NCBI GenBank assembly: GCA_963850205.1
Contig: CAWKKJ010000019.1
Span: forward strand, 45,966 to 109,965
Direction: 5' to 3'
DNA from: JACVRW01 sp963850205
Lineage (GTDB): Bacteria > Actinomycetota > Thermoleophilia > Solirubrobacterales > Thermoleophilaceae
Length of the DNA: 64,000 nucleotides
Position 1 is the stretch's first letter; each line of letters begins with the position of its first letter. Of this stretch, positions 7,628-16,850 are shown one piece after another. Under the pieces are notes generated by a model, which worked only from the letters and a program-made list of their open reading frames with translations, was not told where the DNA came from and made no database searches. The position numbers were made by a program, and so were the translations under genes.

Positions 7628-10600
7628 GTGGAGAGCCAGTTCAGGATCCTCGGGCCGATCGAGGTAGAGCTCGAAGGCGGTCGGGGCGCTCCGTTGCCGG
7701 GCGGGCGGGTGCTCTCCTTTCTGGCGCTCCTCCTCGTGCGCAGCGGCGCGATCGTCCGCCTCGACCGGGTCGTGGACGAGCTGTGGGAGGGAGCCGGCCC
7801 GAGGAACGCAAGGAACGCGGTCCAAGTCGTCGCATCGAGGCTGCGCGCTGCCGTGGGGCACGGCGTCGTGGTCTCGGCGAGGCGGCGGATATGCCCTGCG
7901 TCTGCCGCCGGGAGCGCTCGACGCCGACCGCTTCGAAGAACGCCTGCAACGAGGACGCGAAGAGCTCACGAGGGGCAAGCAGCAGGAGGCGGCGGAGACG
8001 CTGCGAGAGGCGCTCGCGCTCTGGCGTGGCCCGGCGCTCGCGGACGTCCGCGACGAGGGCTTCGCCCAGCCGGAGATCGCGCGGCTCGAGGACCTGCGCC
8101 TCGCCTGCCTCGAAGATCGTGTCGATGCCGACCTCGCATGCGCCCGGCACGCCGAGGTGGCGGGCGAGCTCGAGGCGCTCGTTCGTCAGCACCCGCTGCG
8201 CGAGCGACTGCGGAGCCAGCTCATGCTCGCCCTTTATCACTCCGGGCGCCAGGCGGATGCGCTGGTGGCGTATCGCAGTGCGCACCGGGCGCTCGTGGAC
8301 GGGCTGGGAATCGAGCCGTCACCTCAGCTGCGGGCGTTGGAGACAGCGATCCTGCGCCAGGATGTGCCCGCACCGGCTCCGCGCTGGGCCCGTCGGCGGC
8401 TCGAGCATCCGTGGGGCCGGACACTTCGCCGCCGGGTAACCTGCCTCTGCTCACAGCTTGCCCGTCCGGACGGAGCCTGCGGATCTGGATCCGGAGTCAC
8501 TTCGCGTCCGTGGTCGAGGGATACCACGCCACGGCCCGAGCGGTGTGCGCGCGCCACGGGGGGACCATGGTCGAGCTGCGCGGCGATGCCGTGCTGGCTG
8601 TCTTCGGGATGCCCGTGGCCCACGAGGATGACGCGCAGCGTGCCCTGCGCGCCGCCGCCGAGCTGGGCGCTCGAACCGAGCATTGCCGTTCGGCTTCCGT
8701 GGGCGCTCCGGCGTCTGCACCGGCGATGTGGTCGCGTCTGCGCGAGGACGCGGTGCTGCGCCGGTGATCGGTGAGGCGGTGGCCGCGGCCGAGGAGCTCG
8801 CGAGGTCAGCCGCGGGGGGTGAGATCCGGATCGCCGAATCGACATGGCAGCTCGTGTCCCACGCCGCCCATGCCTCCGAGCTTCCCGAAGGCGGGCTTCT
8901 GCTGCGAGACATCGAGGACGATGCGCCAGCAATCGGGCGCCGGCTCGATCGGCCGCTCATCGGGCGCGAAGAGGAACTCGGCCGCCTTCGCGACACGTTC
9001 GCGCGAGTCGTGGCCGAGCGCTCGGCGGAGATCGTGACTGTGCTCGGCGAGCCGGGCATCGGGAAGTCCCGCCTCGTAGGGGAGCTGGCGGCGATCGCCG
9101 GCAGCTCAGGGCACGGTCCTCACCGGGCGCTGTCGACCCTACGGCGAGGGGATCACGTACTGGCCGCTGCGTGAGATCGTCCTGCAGGCCGGGTCCGACC
9201 GCTCGGTCGACGAGCTGCCCGAGTCGCTCGGGATACCGCCCTTGGTGGTGCAGAGGGTGGCCGCCGCGGTGGGTCTCGGCGAGGGACGGATGGGTGAGGA
9301 GACCAGCTGGGCGTTTCTGCAGCTGCTCGATGCGCTCGCCGGCGTTCAGCCACTGCTCATCGTCGTCGACGATGCTCACTTGGCGGAGCCCGCGCTCCTG
9401 GATCTCCTCGTCGACGTGATGGCCCGCCTGTGCAAGGCGCCTGTGCTCCTGGTTCTGGTAGCGCGTTCGGACGGGTTGAAGGACCGGTCGGCCTGGTCAA
9501 GTCGAATCGGAGCCGCCGCCGTGCTGAGTCTCGAGCCGCTCTCCGCCGCGGCCATTGAGGCTCTGCTCGCAGCAAGCGTCGCCGACCGCCTCGATACCGA
9601 TGAGGAACACCGGATCAGCAACGCAGCCGGAGGCAACCCCCTCTTTCTCGAGCAGCTCGTGGCTTACGTCGGCGAGCGCCGCTCTGACGGACGATCTTCC
9701 TCCGGGGATTCACGCCCTCCTGGCGGCGCGCCTCGATCGCCTGGGCACCACCGAGCGTTCCGCGCTGGCGCTCGGAGCGGTCGCGGGTGAGGCTTTCGAG
9801 ACGGCGGCGGTTGACGCGCTCGCCGCGGGCATCACGCGTGCCGAGGTCGAGCAAGCCTGCGCCCGGCTGGTCGAGCGTGACCTGCTCATCCGAGAGGAAG
9901 CCGCGGTGACGCTCACACGTTCCGGTTTCGGCACGCCCTCATCCGTGACTCGGCCTACGCCTCACTGGCGAAGTCGGCGCGGGCGCGGCTTCACCAGCAA
10001 CACGCATCCTGGTTGGAAGGGCTCGGAAGCGCTCTCCCGGAGGCCGACGCCAGGATCGGATTCCACCTCGAGACGGCCTGCCGCTACGCCCAGGAGATCG
10101 ACGGCGCTGCAGCGGCCGAGCTGACGACACGGGCCGGGCGGCGGCTGGCGGCCGCCGCGCGGGTGGCGCGCAGCCGCGGCGACCTGTCGGGAGAGATCGG
10201 TTTTATCGAGCGCGCCGTTGCGCTGCTGGGGACGGATCGGTGAGGAAGGTGTCGCGCTGCTGCCGGCACTGGTCTCGGCGCTCTTCGAGGCGGGATCGTC
10301 GGATCGGGCGGAGGAGCTTGCGGGTCGAGCGGTGTCGACCAGCGCCTTGCTGGGCCTCCCCGGTGTCGGCGCGCGATCGGCGATCGAGCGCGAGCGCATC
10401 CGGCTTTACCGTCGTCCCGAGAGCTTCGATGTGACGGCCGCCGTGGCCGTCGTCGGTCGGGCCTCGGAGACTCTCCGCGGGCTTGGAGATGAACTCGGGC
10501 TCTCGCGCGCGGACTACCTGATGTGCGACCTCACCTGGCTGATGGGCGACCCCGTGGCGTCCTACGCCCACGCCGAGCAGATGCTCAGCCACGCTCGCCG

Positions 10601-11389
10601 CGCCGGGAGCGGATTCGATGTCGCGACCGCGCTCACCTTCATGGGCTGGGCGCTCGTCGAGGGGCCATGGCAGACGTCGGCAGCTATCGCACGCTGTGAT
10701 GCGCTCACGAGTGCAGCCGGCGGCCAGCGAGCCGCCGAGCTGGCCCTGCGCGCGTCCCGAGCGGCGCTGATGGCCATGACCGGCGACTACGACCGGGCCC
10801 GCGGCGCCATGGCCGAGGCAAAGGCAGGACTCGGCGAGCTGAATCTGGGTGGCTTTGCCGTGTACACCCTCCTGCTCGAGGCGATCGCGGAGACCGTCGC
10901 CGGAAATCCGGCCTCGGCGGAGCGCGCCATCCGCGACGCCAAGACGATGGTCTCCGACTCCGATGACCACTGGTATCTGTCGTTCATCGCCGTGGATCTC
11001 GCCCATGCCATCCTCGCGCAAGGTCGCCTGGCTGAGGCCGCCGAGGCGGTCGCCCAGATCGACACGATGCCGGCACCCTGCGACACGGAATGGGTGATCA
11101 AGCGCCACATGGCGCGAGCCCTCTCGCGGCGCGGGCGGGCGAGCCCGAGCGCGGGCTCGAGGACGCCCGGGCGGCGGTGGCAGCAGCGGACACGACCGGC
11201 CTGATCGTCTGCCGCGCAAATGCCCACCGCACCCTTGCCGAGGTGCTCCAGGCCGGGGGCCATCCGGACGAAGCGGCGACAGCGGCTCGTCGTGCCCTCG
11301 CCCTCGACGAAGCGAAGGGGAACACGGTCGCGGCGGCCGGGACACGACGCCAGATTGCGTCCCTGAAGCTAGGCTCCCGCGCATCATGA
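7628..11389 (+). CDS. SARP/BTAD-type regulator with cyclase-like and STAND-type ATPase domains, frame-broken
   Basis: Conserved pieces appear in order but in changing frames. First is a SARP DNA-binding domain (VESQFRILGPIEVELEGG, 7628-7890), then a BTAD (ALALWRGPALADVRDEGFA, to about 8440). A nucleotide-cyclase-like domain follows (VELRGDAVLAVFGMPVAHED, 8440-8700). The ATPase has GEPGIGKSRLVGEL (Walker A) and LLIVVDDAHLAEPA (Walker B), about 8950-9900. The C-terminus is TPR-like helical to 11389. Breaks fall near 7890, 8450, 8690, 9125, 9680, 9920, 10235 and 11130. The first metal-binding Asp of the cyclase appears replaced (VTCLCSQL), so this domain is probably not catalytic. Indel error or real decay are both possible. 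Confidence 0.7.
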
Positions 11390-11736
11390 AGCGCCTCATC
11401 CCAGCCGTCCTCGCCCTGGCCCTCTTCGCCGGCCCCGTCGCCACCGCCGACGCTGCCTTCAAGCGCTGCCGGCCGGTGGAGAACATCTTTCCCGGCACCT
11501 CCGACGAGGGCGACCTCTACCGGATCAGGGCTCAGGGCGTTTCCTGCCGGACCGCTCGGCGCGTGGTCTACCGGAGCACCCGCAAGGCCCTGGCGATGAC
11601 GCCCGGGCCCAGCGGCTTCAAGCGCTTCCAGTACCGGCGCTGGTCGGTGGTCGACGACCTGAGGGGCGACGTCGACCGCTACTCGGCCAGGGCCGGCGGT
11701 TCCAAGCGCGTGCGCTGGTTGTACGGCGAGCTCTGA
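11386..11736 (+). CDS. Small secreted protein, unknown function
   Basis: The 116-residue product starts with a classical signal peptide, MKRLIPAVLALALFAGP followed by VATADAA, with likely cleavage after TADA. The mature part is basic and has two Cys (KRCRPVENIF and GVSCRTARRVV) that could form one disulfide. It ends SKRVRWLYGEL. The ATG overlaps the stop of the upstream regulator (ATGA, 11386-11389), so the two are probably co-translated. No family recognised. The last 58 bases overlap the convergent SnoaL-like gene. Confidence 0.7.
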   Translation: MKRLIPAVLALALFAGPVATADAAFKRCRPVENIFPGTSDEGDLYRIRAQGVSCRTARRVVYRSTRKALAMTPGPSGFKRFQYRRWSVVDDLRGDVDRYSARAGGSKRVRWLYGEL

Positions 11737-12128
11737 GCAAGGGCCGCGCCCGCCTCCGACCCGTAGCGCGGCTCCCATGAGGCGGCCTCCACGCGGCCGT
11801 CGCGGAAGCGGTAGATCCAGCGCACCTGGGTCTCGGAGAAGCCGCCCGACTCGTGGTGGACACGCACCGAGCCGGAGACGATCACCTGCTCGCCGTCCTC
11901 CTCGAAGCGCTGGGGGCGGACCCTCAGCGAGCGGCTCAGCCCGCCGTTCTCCATGAAGAAGGCGCGGGTTTCCTCCGTGCCGCGCAGGACCTTCCCGTTC
12001 GCCGCGTAGGGCCGGTACTCGCAGTCGGGGTGGGAGATGCTGAGCAGGCCATCCACGCCGGCCTCCATGCCCTCCTCTTCGAAGAGCCGGAAGGCGTTCT
12101 TGATCAGCTGAAGGCGAGGCGAGTCCAT
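11679..12128 (-). CDS. SnoaL-like/NTF2-fold protein
   Basis: From ATG 12128 (MDSPRLQLIKNAFRLFEEEG) the product is 149 residues. It has the usual pattern of this fold: an N-terminal helix, ISHPDCEYRPYAANGKVLRG, ETRAFFMENGG, VIVSGSVRVHHESGGFSE, and VRWIYRFRDGRVEAASWEPR. The family contains small isomerases, cyclases and many uncharacterised proteins; no substrate is predicted. The last 19 or so residues overlap the convergent secreted-protein gene, so the true end may be earlier. Its neighbour at 12193 is on the same strand, 64 bases upstream. Confidence 0.7.
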   Translation of the reverse strand: MDSPRLQLIKNAFRLFEEEGMEAGVDGLLSISHPDCEYRPYAANGKVLRGTEETRAFFMENGGLSRSLRVRPQRFEEDGEQVIVSGSVRVHHESGGFSETQVRWIYRFRDGRVEAASWEPRYGSEAGAALAQSSPYNQRTRLEPPALAE

Positions 12129-12192
12129 GCGGAGGGGACGGCAGTCTCGCAGCCCCAACGGGCTTGCGACAACCCCCATCTGAGTCATTGTC

Positions 12193-13755
12193 TCAGTAGT
12201 AGCCGAGCCGCGCCAACGGCTCGACCAGCTCGCGCTCCTCGTAGGAGAGGTGCGAGAGCATCGCGTCGGTGAGCAGGTCCATGGCGGCGCGCAGCCGCGT
12301 CAGCGCATCGTCCTCCGATGCGACCACCGCGACGAGCGATTCGTCGATGCGGTCGAGCAGCTCCGCGATCACCTCGTGCTCCTCCTCGAGCCTGCGGATC
12401 ACGGGATCGAGACGCTCGTCGCGCCGCCTGAGGTGGGGGAAGATGCCCGTGTCCTCCAGCGTGTGGTGCTGGCTGACCGCGCGGCAGTAGGACTCGCAGT
12501 AGGCCCCGAGGGTCCAGTTGTTCTGCCGGATGGTCATGCGGTTGATCAGCGACCGCACGGCGGAGGGATCGATTGCGCCCTTCTCCACCTGTTCGATCAG
12601 GTCGCGGATGCGGGCCATCTCGGCCCGAAGCGCGTCGTGGACGTCCACCAGGTGCTGGCCGGCGGCCTGCTCGTGAGCGCTGTAGCGGCGCTCGCTGTCG
12701 GGCGCGGGGCCGCTGGGCCGCCCGGCCTCGTCCCACGGCCGTTCGTCGCTGAGACGCGTGCCGTCGTCCGGGGTCGGGGTGACCGCCAGCGGGTCGCCCT
12801 GCACGGCGGGGGCCGCCGACGGCGGGGCCGCCCGCTCGGCCTCGGGCGAGGAGCGGGCCGCTTCGACCAGCTCGCGCACGGCGGGGGCCACGTCTTCGGC
12901 GAAGCGGTGGATGTCCTCATCGGAGTCGGCGGCGAGGATGTAGCTGCTCATGCCGGTGGACAGCGTCAGCTCGGCGAGCTGCTCCGCCCAGTCGGTGGGC
13001 CCGCCCTGGAGAAACCCGCCGTCGCCGCCGAAGCGGCCGTTCACGTTGAAGAGGCGACGAACCTCCGCCGGGTCGCGGCCCGCCTCCTGCGCCGCCTCGT
13101 CGATCGCCGCGTTCATCGCCGGCAGCTCGTCGAGATCGGCGTAGCCCAGGCTGGGCAGCCAGCCGTCGGCCTTCTCTCCCGTCAGCGCCAGCATCCGCGG
13201 CTTGTAGGCGCCGAGCCAGATCTCGACGGGGTGCGCCGGAGCGGGTCCCGGGCGAGCGCCGTCCAGGCGGTAGTGCTCTCCCTCGTAGGACACGCGCTCG
13301 CCCTTCCCGTCCCAGAGGGAGCGGATGACCTCGATGGCCTCGGCCAGGGCGTCGACGCTGCGGCCGGGCTTGAGGCGTTCGCCTCCGAGGGCGGCGATTC
13401 CGTCCCAGAACGCCCCGGCGCCGAGGCCGAGCTCGACGCGCCCGCCGCTCAGGATGTCCAGACTCGCCACGCTCCGCGCGAGCACGGCCGGCGGGCGTAG
13501 CGGGAGGTTGGCCACGTTGGGGGCGAGCCGGACGGTGGAGGTCGCGGCGGCCACCACCGAGAGCAGCGTCCAGGTGTCCAGGAAGCTCGGCTGGTAGGGA
13601 TGGTCCTGGAAGCTGACGAGATCGAGGCCGGTGAGGTCGGCCAGCTTCGCGAGTTCCACCACGTCGCCCGCCTGAGCAGCCGCGGGCGTGATGAACACGC
13701 CGAAGCGAAGCTCCTGCCCGTAGTCGGCCACGCGCGCATTGTGCGCTATCACCAT
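12193..13755 (-). CDS. Luciferase-like F420/flavin oxidoreductase fused to a hemerythrin (HHE) domain
   Basis: The 520-residue protein has an N-terminal TIM-barrel LLM oxidoreductase (residues about 10-315: LRFGVFITPAAAQAGDVVEL, LSGGRVELGLGAGAFWDG, HPVEIWLGAYKPRMLALTGE). A Pro/Ala-rich linker (about 315-370) follows, and then a four-helix hemerythrin domain. The latter shows a full set of diiron ligands: HEQAAGQHLVDVHD, VSQHHTLEDTGIFPHL, LEEEHEVIAELL and LSHLSYEERELVEPL. The LLM part resembles F420-dependent actinobacterial enzymes. The HHE part could sense or deliver oxygen or iron. The frame is continuous, so the fusion does not depend on a corrected indel. Start is ATG 13755 or GTG 13731. 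Confidence 0.85.
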   Translation of the reverse strand: MVIAHNARVADYGQELRFGVFITPAAAQAGDVVELAKLADLTGLDLVSFQDHPYQPSFLDTWTLLSVVAAATSTVRLAPNVANLPLRPPAVLARSVASLDILSGGRVELGLGAGAFWDGIAALGGERLKPGRSVDALAEAIEVIRSLWDGKGERVSYEGEHYRLDGARPGPAPAHPVEIWLGAYKPRMLALTGEKADGWLPSLGYADLDELPAMNAAIDEAAQEAGRDPAEVRRLFNVNGRFGGDGGFLQGGPTDWAEQLAELTLSTGMSSYILAADSDEDIHRFAEDVAPAVRELVEAARSSPEAERAAPPSAAPAVQGDPLAVTPTPDDGTRLSDERPWDEAGRPSGPAPDSERRYSAHEQAAGQHLVDVHDALRAEMARIRDLIEQVEKGAIDPSAVRSLINRMTIRQNNWTLGAYCESYCRAVSQHHTLEDTGIFPHLRRRDERLDPVIRRLEEEHEVIAELLDRIDESLVAVVASEDDALTRLRAAMDLLTDAMLSHLSYEERELVEPLARLGYY

Positions 13756-13760
13756 GAGCG

Positions 13761-14657
13761 GTGACGGTCGCCTACATAGTGCTCTCCCACCGCAACCCCG
13801 ATCAGGTTCTGCGGCTGGTCGGCGCGTTGCGCGAAGGGCCGGCGGCCCGCGTGCTCGTGCGTCACGACCAGCGTGGGACGAAGCTCGCGGCCGCCGAGAT
13901 CGAAGCGGCCGGCGCCGAGGCGCTGGAGGACCGCATCGAGGTGGAGTGGGGCGGCTGGAGCCATGTCGAGCTGATCCTCTCCTGCCTGCGCCGGGCAGCG
14001 AGGCTCGAGCCCGACTGGACGCTCGTGCTCTCGGGCCAGGACTATCCGCTGCGCCCCCTGACCGAGATCGAGGAACGGCTGGCGGCCACGGTGGCGGACG
14101 GCCTGCTGGGATCGGTGCGGGAGATCGAGTCGAAGCCCCCGCCCGCCGGCCTGGACGACGAGTTCTTCCTGCGCACGGCATACCGGCACTTCCGGCGCCC
14201 GCGCCGGCTTCCGCACCTGCCCCACGCCCTGCGTCCGCTCGTCTACGTGCGTGACCTGCCCCCCCGCGTGGGGGTGCGCCGGCGCCGCGGACCGGGCAGC
14301 CGGCTCCACGGCTCGGCTGACTGGCTTACCCTCGGCCCGCGCGCCGCGGCCGCCCTGCTCACGGCGGGCGAGGACCGCCGGCTCACGCGCTTTTTCCGGC
14401 GGGCGGCCCTGCCCAGCGAGTCGTTCTTCGCGACCGTGCTGCTCAACGACCCGACCCTGAGCATCGGACGCGACCACCGCCGGTTCGTCACCTTCGACCG
14501 GCCGGGCGCGCCGCATCCCCGCACCCTCAGCACGGCGGACCTCGAGCCCGCGCTGGCCTCGGGCGCCGACTTCGCCCGCAAGTTCGACGTCACCGCCGAC
14601 GCCGGCGTGCTGGACCTTCTCGACGCCCGCCGCAGAGCGGCGCAGCCCCGTAGATGA
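13761..14657 (+). CDS. GT14-type (core-2/I-branching-like) glycosyltransferase
   Basis: This 298-residue protein starts at GTG 13761; the preceding in-frame codon pair contains TGA. Motifs are VAYIVLSHRNPDQVLRLV, VEWGGWSHVELILSCL, WTLVLSGQDYPLRPLTEI, SADWLTLGPRAAAALL, and LPSESFFATVLLNDP. This pattern is typical of the beta-1,6-N-acetylglucosaminyltransferase/xylosyltransferase family, which transfers a sugar from a nucleotide donor. No membrane segment is seen, so it is probably cytosolic. It is divergent from the LLM-hemerythrin gene with only 5 bases between start codons. Confidence 0.8.
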   Translation: MTVAYIVLSHRNPDQVLRLVGALREGPAARVLVRHDQRGTKLAAAEIEAAGAEALEDRIEVEWGGWSHVELILSCLRRAARLEPDWTLVLSGQDYPLRPLTEIEERLAATVADGLLGSVREIESKPPPAGLDDEFFLRTAYRHFRRPRRLPHLPHALRPLVYVRDLPPRVGVRRRRGPGSRLHGSADWLTLGPRAAAALLTAGEDRRLTRFFRRAALPSESFFATVLLNDPTLSIGRDHRRFVTFDRPGAPHPRTLSTADLEPALASGADFARKFDVTADAGVLDLLDARRRAAQPRR

Positions 14658-15048
14658 CTGATTCCGCGCCCCCGCGCCCGCGGCTGACGCACGGCACGCC
14701 CTCGCTTCGGCCCCGGCCAGCCGGGGCCCGAGCGCAGCCACAACCTCATTCAAACGGCCCCCCAAACGCTCCGCATGAGAATCAGGCCGTAGGACGCGCC
14801 GAACCTCTTGCGCTCTGGAATGACGACGTTCTGGATGAGGTTGTGGACGCGGGCTCTCCGTGGCGACCCCGCGAATGTCAGCGCTTGCCGAGCGCCAGCG
14901 GGGCAGTGTGAGCCGGGGGCCCCCTTGCGCACACGCGGCCGCGAAATCAATCATCTAGACTCACCTCTGACCTCGCGGCCCGGCGGGGTCGTTTCGCGTC
15001 CCCCGCGCGATGTCGCCGGCCGTCCCGTTCTAACCTTCCGAAGGAGCC
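14658..15048. other. Intergenic, hairpin at 14709-14728, no supported gene
   Basis: A perfect stem GGCCCCGG-CCAG-CCGGGGCC lies about 50 bases after the glycosyltransferase stop and may terminate it, although no T-run follows. The rest holds no convincing gene. The region upstream of rpmG must carry the promoter of the rpmG-secE-nusG unit, but I see no confident match. AAGGAGCC before ATG 15049 is the rpmG ribosome-binding site. Confidence 0.4.
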
Positions 15049-15214
15049 ATGGCTCGCGGAGATGTCCGAATCGCCGTCACCCTCGCGTGCGAGGAGTGCA
15101 AGCGGCGGAACTACCAGACCGAGAAGTCCAAGCGGAACGATCCGGACCGGATCGAGTTTCCGCAAGTACTGCCGCTGGTGCGGCCGGCACACGCCGCACA
15201 AGGAGACCCGTTGA
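15049..15214 (+). CDS. rpmG: 50S ribosomal protein L33 (one-base insertion)
   Basis: The frame begins MARGDVRIAVTLACEECKRR and continues to DRIEF. There TTT instead of TT near 15158 throws the frame. Removing one T gives RKYCRWCGRHTPHKETR and a stop at 15212-15214, a 54-residue L33. The two Cys pairs (C14/C17 and YCRWC) mark the zinc-binding form. It heads the canonical rpmG-secE-nusG-rplK-rplA order. The break is best read as a sequence error. Confidence 0.9.
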
Positions 15215-15257
15215 TGGGTTGTCGTTTCTATACGCGCGCGCGAGGCCTAGGACCACT

Positions 15258-15874
15258 GTGGCCCGCGATCGCCAGAGGGCCAAGCAGCGCCAGGCCGAGC
15301 GCCGGGCGCGCTAGGCTCGCCGAGGAGCAGGCGGCCGGGGGCCCGCCGGACGAGGCCGAGTCCGAGCGACGGCAACGGCGACGCCGCGCGGGCCGAGCCG
15401 CGGCGCGACCTGGCGATCGACGATCCCACGACGGTCGAGCCCTCGCCGGCGGTCTCGCCCGAGCTGGCGGTGGGCGCCCCGCCCAGGACGAGGGCCACTC
15501 CGACGCCATCTTCGGGCACCGGCCCGGCGTTGCTCCGCCCACCGCCGAGCAGGAGCTGGACGAGCAGGAGGCCCTGCAGGAGATCGAGGACTGGGAGGTC
15601 GACGACCCGGACGCCGCCGAGAAGGGCGCCGGCGAGGAGGGCTACGAGGCTCGGGGCCGGCGCGGTCGCGAGGACGCCGAGGCGCACAAGCACCGGTCGC
15701 GTGTCGTACAGTTCCTGATCGCGGTCTGGGCCGAGCTCCAGCGAGTCCAGTGGCCGAACCGGCAGGCACTCGTCACGCTCACCGGCGTCGTGCTCGGCTT
15801 CGTCCTGATCGCGGGCGGCTACCTCGGCCTGCTGGACGCAATTTTCTCCGAACTGATTCAGGCATCTTCTCTAG
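15258..15874 (+). CDS. secE: Preprotein translocase subunit SecE with long N-terminal extension, frame-broken
   Basis: The conserved SecE core is VVQFLIAVWAELQRVQWPNR followed by a single membrane segment (LVTLTGVVLGFVLIAGGYLG) and a short tail. Upstream, from GTG 15258 (VARDRQRAKQRQAERRA), about 140 residues of Glu/Ala/Pro-rich sequence precede the core, whereas most bacterial SecE proteins are 60-90 residues. At least three frame changes (near 15305, 15365 and 15530) interrupt this part. No stop separates the core from nusG in the raw sequence; a further indel near 15865 would use TAG 15872-15874. It forms the membrane clamp of the SecYEG channel with SecY (50867-52135). Confidence 0.8.
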
Positions 15875-15879
15875 GCAAA

Positions 15880-16399
15880 ATGTTTCGCTGGTACGCAGTC
15901 AACACCTATTCAGGACACGAGAACAAGGTCAAGCAGAACCTGGAGCACCGCCGCATCTCGCTCGGGCAGGAGAACAGCATCCGCCAGATCGTGGTGCCCA
16001 CCGAGCAGGTGCAGGAGCTGAAGGACGGGCAGAAGATCAGAAGGAGCAGCGGACGATGCCCGGCTACCTGCTCGTGAACATGAACCTCACCGACGACTCC
16101 TGGGGCTGGTGAAGAACACCCCGGGGGTGACCGGCTTCGTCGGCGCCTCCAACAACCCGGTGCCCCTCACCCAGATCGAGGTCGACCGCCTGCTGCACCG
16201 CGAGGCCGCCGAGCGGCCGCGGGCGCGGGCCCAGTTCTCGATCGGCGAGTCGGTGAAGGTGGTCTCGGGCCCGCTGTCGGACTTCTCGGGCGAGATCAGC
16301 GAGATCAACGACGACCAGTCCAAGCTCAAGGTGCTGGTGTCGATCTTCGGGCGCGAGACGCCCGTCGAGGTGGGCTTCGACCAGGTGAAGAAGGTCTAG
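15880..16399 (+). CDS. nusG: Transcription termination/antitermination factor NusG (two indels)
   Basis: The NGN domain is recognisable as MFRWYAVNTYSGHENKVKQN and IVVPTEQVQELKDGQK. After a break near 16040 it continues as TMPGYLLVNMNLTDDSWG. A second break near 16106 (GGGGCTGG where GGGGCCTGG is expected) leads to LVKNTPGVTGFVGASNNPVP. The KOW domain follows (FSIGESVKVVSGPLSDFSGE) and ends VGFDQVKKV. The repaired protein is about 172 residues, normal for NusG. It binds the polymerase clamp, modulates pausing and Rho action, and links to S10. It directly follows secE. Confidence 0.9.
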
Positions 16400-16424
16400 C
16401 CCCGCCCGCTAGGCTCATCGAACC

Positions 16425-16850
16425 ATGGCCAGGAAAGTCCTCACACTCATCAAGCTCCAGGTGCCCGGCGGGCAGGCGAACCCCGCCCCGCCGGTCGGCC
16501 CTGCGCTGGGCCAGCACGGCGTGAACATCATGGAGTTCTGCAAGGCCTTCAACGCGCAGACCCAGCAGGACACCGGCACGATCATCCCGGTGGAGATCAC
16601 GGTCTTCGAGGACCGCTCCTTCACCTTCATCACCAAGACGCCGCCGGCCGCCGTGCTGATCAAGCAGGCCATCGGCCTGGAGAAGGGCTCGGGCGAGCCC
16701 AACCGCAACAAGGTGGGCACGATCACCAGGGACCAGGTGCGCGAGATCGCCGAGCAGAAGCTGCCCGACCTCAACGCGCACGACGTCGACCAGGCCTCCA
16801 AGATCATCGAGGGGACGGCCCGGTCCATGGGCGTGGAGGTGTCTCCCTGA
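16425..16850 (+). CDS. rplK: 50S ribosomal protein L11
   Basis: An intact 141-residue L11 starts MARKVLTLIKLQVPGGQANP. The N-terminal domain includes PPVGPALGQHGVNIMEFC, the proline-rich part that meets thiopeptide antibiotics and the GTPase-associated centre. The C-terminal rRNA-binding domain includes ASKIIEGTARSMGVEV. It binds 23S rRNA helices 43/44. Its TGA overlaps the ATG of rplA by one base. Confidence 0.97.
   Translation: MARKVLTLIKLQVPGGQANPAPPVGPALGQHGVNIMEFCKAFNAQTQQDTGTIIPVEITVFEDRSFTFITKTPPAAVLIKQAIGLEKGSGEPNRNKVGTITRDQVREIAEQKLPDLNAHDVDQASKIIEGTARSMGVEVSP

Noticed and set aside
14750..14950. Small minus-strand frame between the glycosyltransferase and rpmG
   Set aside because: 66 codons with no family match and no ribosome-binding site. 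It may be a degraded fragment but cannot be supported.
15049..16112. Programmed frameshifting as the cause of breaks in rpmG, secE and nusG
   Set aside because: No conserved slippery sequence or stimulatory structure is seen, and breaks occur in too many unrelated genes. Sequencing or assembly indels explain them better.
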